6,978 bases of DNA from Verrucomicrobiota bacterium. Lineage in GTDB: Bacteria; Verrucomicrobiota; Verrucomicrobiia; Chthoniobacterales; JAFAMB01. The notes beneath the pieces were generated by a model. It worked only from the letters and a program-made list of their open reading frames with translations, made no database searches and was not told the DNA's origin. Positions within the stretch are counted from its first letter, which is position 1. Each line of letters begins with the position of its first letter. Location of the stretch: contig JAFAVN010000211.1 of the NCBI GenBank assembly GCA_019242435.1, positions 1-6,978 on the forward strand. Direction: 5' to 3'. Shown here one piece after another: positions 5,871-6,978 of the stretch. The translations under genes and the position numbers were made by a program.

Positions 5871-5930
5871 CGAAACATTTGATCACTCAATGAAAACATT
5901 TACAACCGCATGAAACTTTTTACAGTTGTG
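5871..5930 (+). repeat. Three direct repeats with exact 20-nt period upstream of the sugar-binding protein gene
   Basis: Units start at 5871 (CGAAACATTTGATC), 5891 (TGAAAACATTTACA) and 5911 (TGAAACTTTTTACA). Units two and three share TGAAA-N3-TTTACA; the first is weaker. A spacing of 20 nt is close to two helical turns, so the sites face the same side of DNA. That is typical of co-operative regulator binding (for example direct half-sites of AraC/XylS-type regulators). The regulator identity is inference. Confidence 0.5.
5899..5926 (+). promoter_or_regulatory. Possible promoter of the sugar-binding protein gene
   Basis: TTTACA (5899-5904, 5 of 6 with TTGACA) and TACAGT (5921-5926, 4 of 6 with TATAAT) are 16 nt apart. 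They would give a leader of roughly 35 nt before the ATG at 5969. Both boxes lie within the 20-nt repeats, so a regulator bound there would contact or block polymerase. The match is modest. Confidence 0.3.
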
Positions 5931-5968
5931 CCACTCTCTTCCTTAAAACCCAATCCAGTTCCTCCCAA

Positions 5969-6978
5969 ATGAAGCAGACAAACCTCAGCCCCGACAGGGA
6001 TTCTTCTGTCCCGGCACAGCCAGAAAACGAAATCGTTTCTCCAGCGGCTTCGGCTTTCGGTTTTACTCGCCGGCAGCTCCTGATTGGCAGCGGAAAAGTT
6101 GCCGTGGCCGCCGCCGTTTCTTCCATGTTTTCTCCCTTTAACATCCATGTAAAAGCGGCTGCGGTTAAATCGCTCTCCTTTTGGCAATTTTATTCACCGG
6201 GAGGAGGCGTCGCCACGCAAGACAAATGGTTCCAGGACATGGTGAAATCGTGGAACAGCTCTCATGATGTGAAGGTCGAACTTCTGTATGTCCCTAACCA
6301 GGATTACATGAATGGTTCCAAGCTCCAAACGGCGTTCGCCTCCGGTCAGGGTCCAGACATTTTCATTATCAGCCCTGGCGATTTTCTTCGCTACTACAAC
6401 GGGGGCGTACTCGTTGATCTCTCGCAGTACATGGAAGATGCGGCCAAGAAAGACTTCTTCGAAAATGTGATGGAGACCCGAATCGTAGACGGGAAAATCT
6501 ACGGTCTCCCGATGGAGGTCGAACCGATGGCAATGTACTACGGTGAAAAGGCGTTCACTGACGCCAAGCTTACCGAAGCCGATCTTCCAAAGACCTGGGA
6601 TCAACTACTCGAAGTCTCCAAGAAACTAACGAAGAAAAATCAATTCGGTTGCTTGTTCGAAACTGGACCCGGTTACTACCAGAATTTTACCTGGTATCCA
6701 TTTCTCTGGCAGGGCGGCGGCGATATGGTCAATGCGGAGGGAAACAAGAGCGCGTTCAACTCACCGGCAGCCGCCCAAGCTTTGAAATTCTGGCAGGACA
6801 CTATCAAAGAGAATGTGGCGCCTCGAAGCATACTCGGTTTCGGCGGAGGCGACCCCGTAGCTAATATGGCCAGCGGTTATTGCGCTATCCAGAACGTGGG
6901 AATCTGGGGGATCTCGCAAATACGAGAAAACGCTAAAGACTTCCGCTACGGTGTATTCCCGTTGCCCACTCCGCCGAA
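5969..6978 (+). CDS. Sugar ABC transporter substrate-binding protein, Tat-exported (3' end cut by window)
   Basis: 336 codons are present and the frame is still open at the window edge; family members usually have about 420-460 residues, so the last quarter is missing. A twin-arginine signal is clear: FTRRQLLIGSGK (32-43, R34 R35) and a hydrophobic Ala/Val segment to about residue 54, with probable cleavage near the Ala run at 63-65. There is no lipobox Cys. The mature part shows the family-1 extracellular solute-binding pattern: FWQFYSP (71-77), ASGQGPDIFIISPGDFL (124-140), GVLVDLSQYM (146-155), GKIYGLPMEVEPMAMYYGEKAF (175-196, written here as the motif GKIYGLP plus AMYYGEKAF) and LPKTWDQLLEVSKKL (206-220). 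It captures a sugar or oligosaccharide in the periplasm for an ABC importer whose permeases probably follow outside the window. ATG at 5969 is the first start after the in-frame TGA at 5891. No Shine-Dalgarno site is seen. Confidence 0.9.
   Translation, partial: MKQTNLSPDRDSSVPAQPENEIVSPAASAFGFTRRQLLIGSGKVAVAAAVSSMFSPFNIHVKAAAVKSLSFWQFYSPGGGVATQDKWFQDMVKSWNSSHDVKVELLYVPNQDYMNGSKLQTAFASGQGPDIFIISPGDFLRYYNGGVLVDLSQYMEDAAKKDFFENVMETRIVDGKIYGLPMEVEPMAMYYGEKAFTDAKLTEADLPKTWDQLLEVSKKLTKKNQFGCLFETGPGYYQNFTWYPFLWQGGGDMVNAEGNKSAFNSPAAAQALKFWQDTIKENVAPRSILGFGGGDPVANMASGYCAIQNVGIWGISQIRENAKDFRYGVFPLPTPP

Larger units (their letters stand above)
5609..5968. other. Divergent intergenic region between kinase and sugar-binding protein genes
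   Basis: These 360 nt hold the 5' ends of two divergent genes. I see no credible coding sequence: an 82-codon open stretch at 5665-5913 begins with TTG and has mixed, unrecognisable composition. The half near 5969 carries three 20-nt-phased repeats and a possible promoter. A small palindrome, CGCTTAGCG (5864-5872), touches the first repeat. The kinase-proximal half (5609-5860) shows no convincing promoter or hairpin to me. Confidence 0.55.

Noticed and set aside
5665..5913. 82-codon open frame in the kinase/sugar-binding protein spacer
   Set aside because: It begins with TTG, lacks a ribosome binding site, has no recognisable motif, and overlaps the phased repeats and likely promoter.
5871..5930. 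Could the 20-nt repeats be a CRISPR array
   Set aside because: Only three imperfect units of about 14 nt with spacers of about 6 nt, and no cas genes; they fit operator sites instead.
6194..6604. 136-codon antisense open frame within the sugar-binding protein gene
   Set aside because: It is a shadow of a clearly conserved coding sequence on the plus strand, with no start signal or family resemblance.

Overview
The window looks like a piece of a Gram-negative, free-living bacterial chromosome of moderate GC. Paired bactofilins with a zinc-ribbon variant, a Tat-exported sugar-binding protein, and several genes without a clear Shine-Dalgarno site fit Verrucomicrobiota or a neighbouring phylum such as Acidobacteriota or Planctomycetota. 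That placement is inference, since no marker gene is present.

Layout. (1) 44-1424, minus strand: a two-gene cytoskeletal operon. A plain bactofilin is followed after 10 nt by a second bactofilin-like protein with two N-terminal C-x2-C-x14-C-x2-C zinc ribbons. (2) 1425-1839: a 415-nt gene-free stretch with a chain of stem-loops, ending in the leader of a small gene. (3) 1840-2091, plus strand: an 83-residue exported protein rich in Gly, Tyr and Trp, closed by a strong intrinsic terminator at 2120-2153. (4) 2217-3818, plus strand: a two-gene ABC-2 (DrrAB-like) exporter, ATPase then permease. (5) 3819-4100: a large interrupted palindrome between the convergent 3' ends of the permease and a kinase. 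Its right arm runs into the last codons of the kinase. (6) 4082-5608, minus strand: a FGGY-family carbohydrate kinase. (7) 5609-5968: a divergent intergenic region with three repeats spaced exactly 20 nt apart just upstream of the next gene. (8) 5969 to the window end, plus strand: a Tat-signal, family-1 sugar ABC transporter substrate-binding protein, cut off by the window edge.

How they fit together: the divergent kinase and sugar-binding protein suggest a carbohydrate uptake and phosphorylation locus sharing one control region. The bactofilin pair probably forms one cytoskeletal or envelope-shape module. The DrrAB-like exporter is a separate unit with unknown substrate. The least explained element is the 282-nt palindrome at 3819-4100. 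The twin-ribbon bactofilin, the structured 1565-1824 leader and the 20-nt-phased repeats at 5871-5930 follow.
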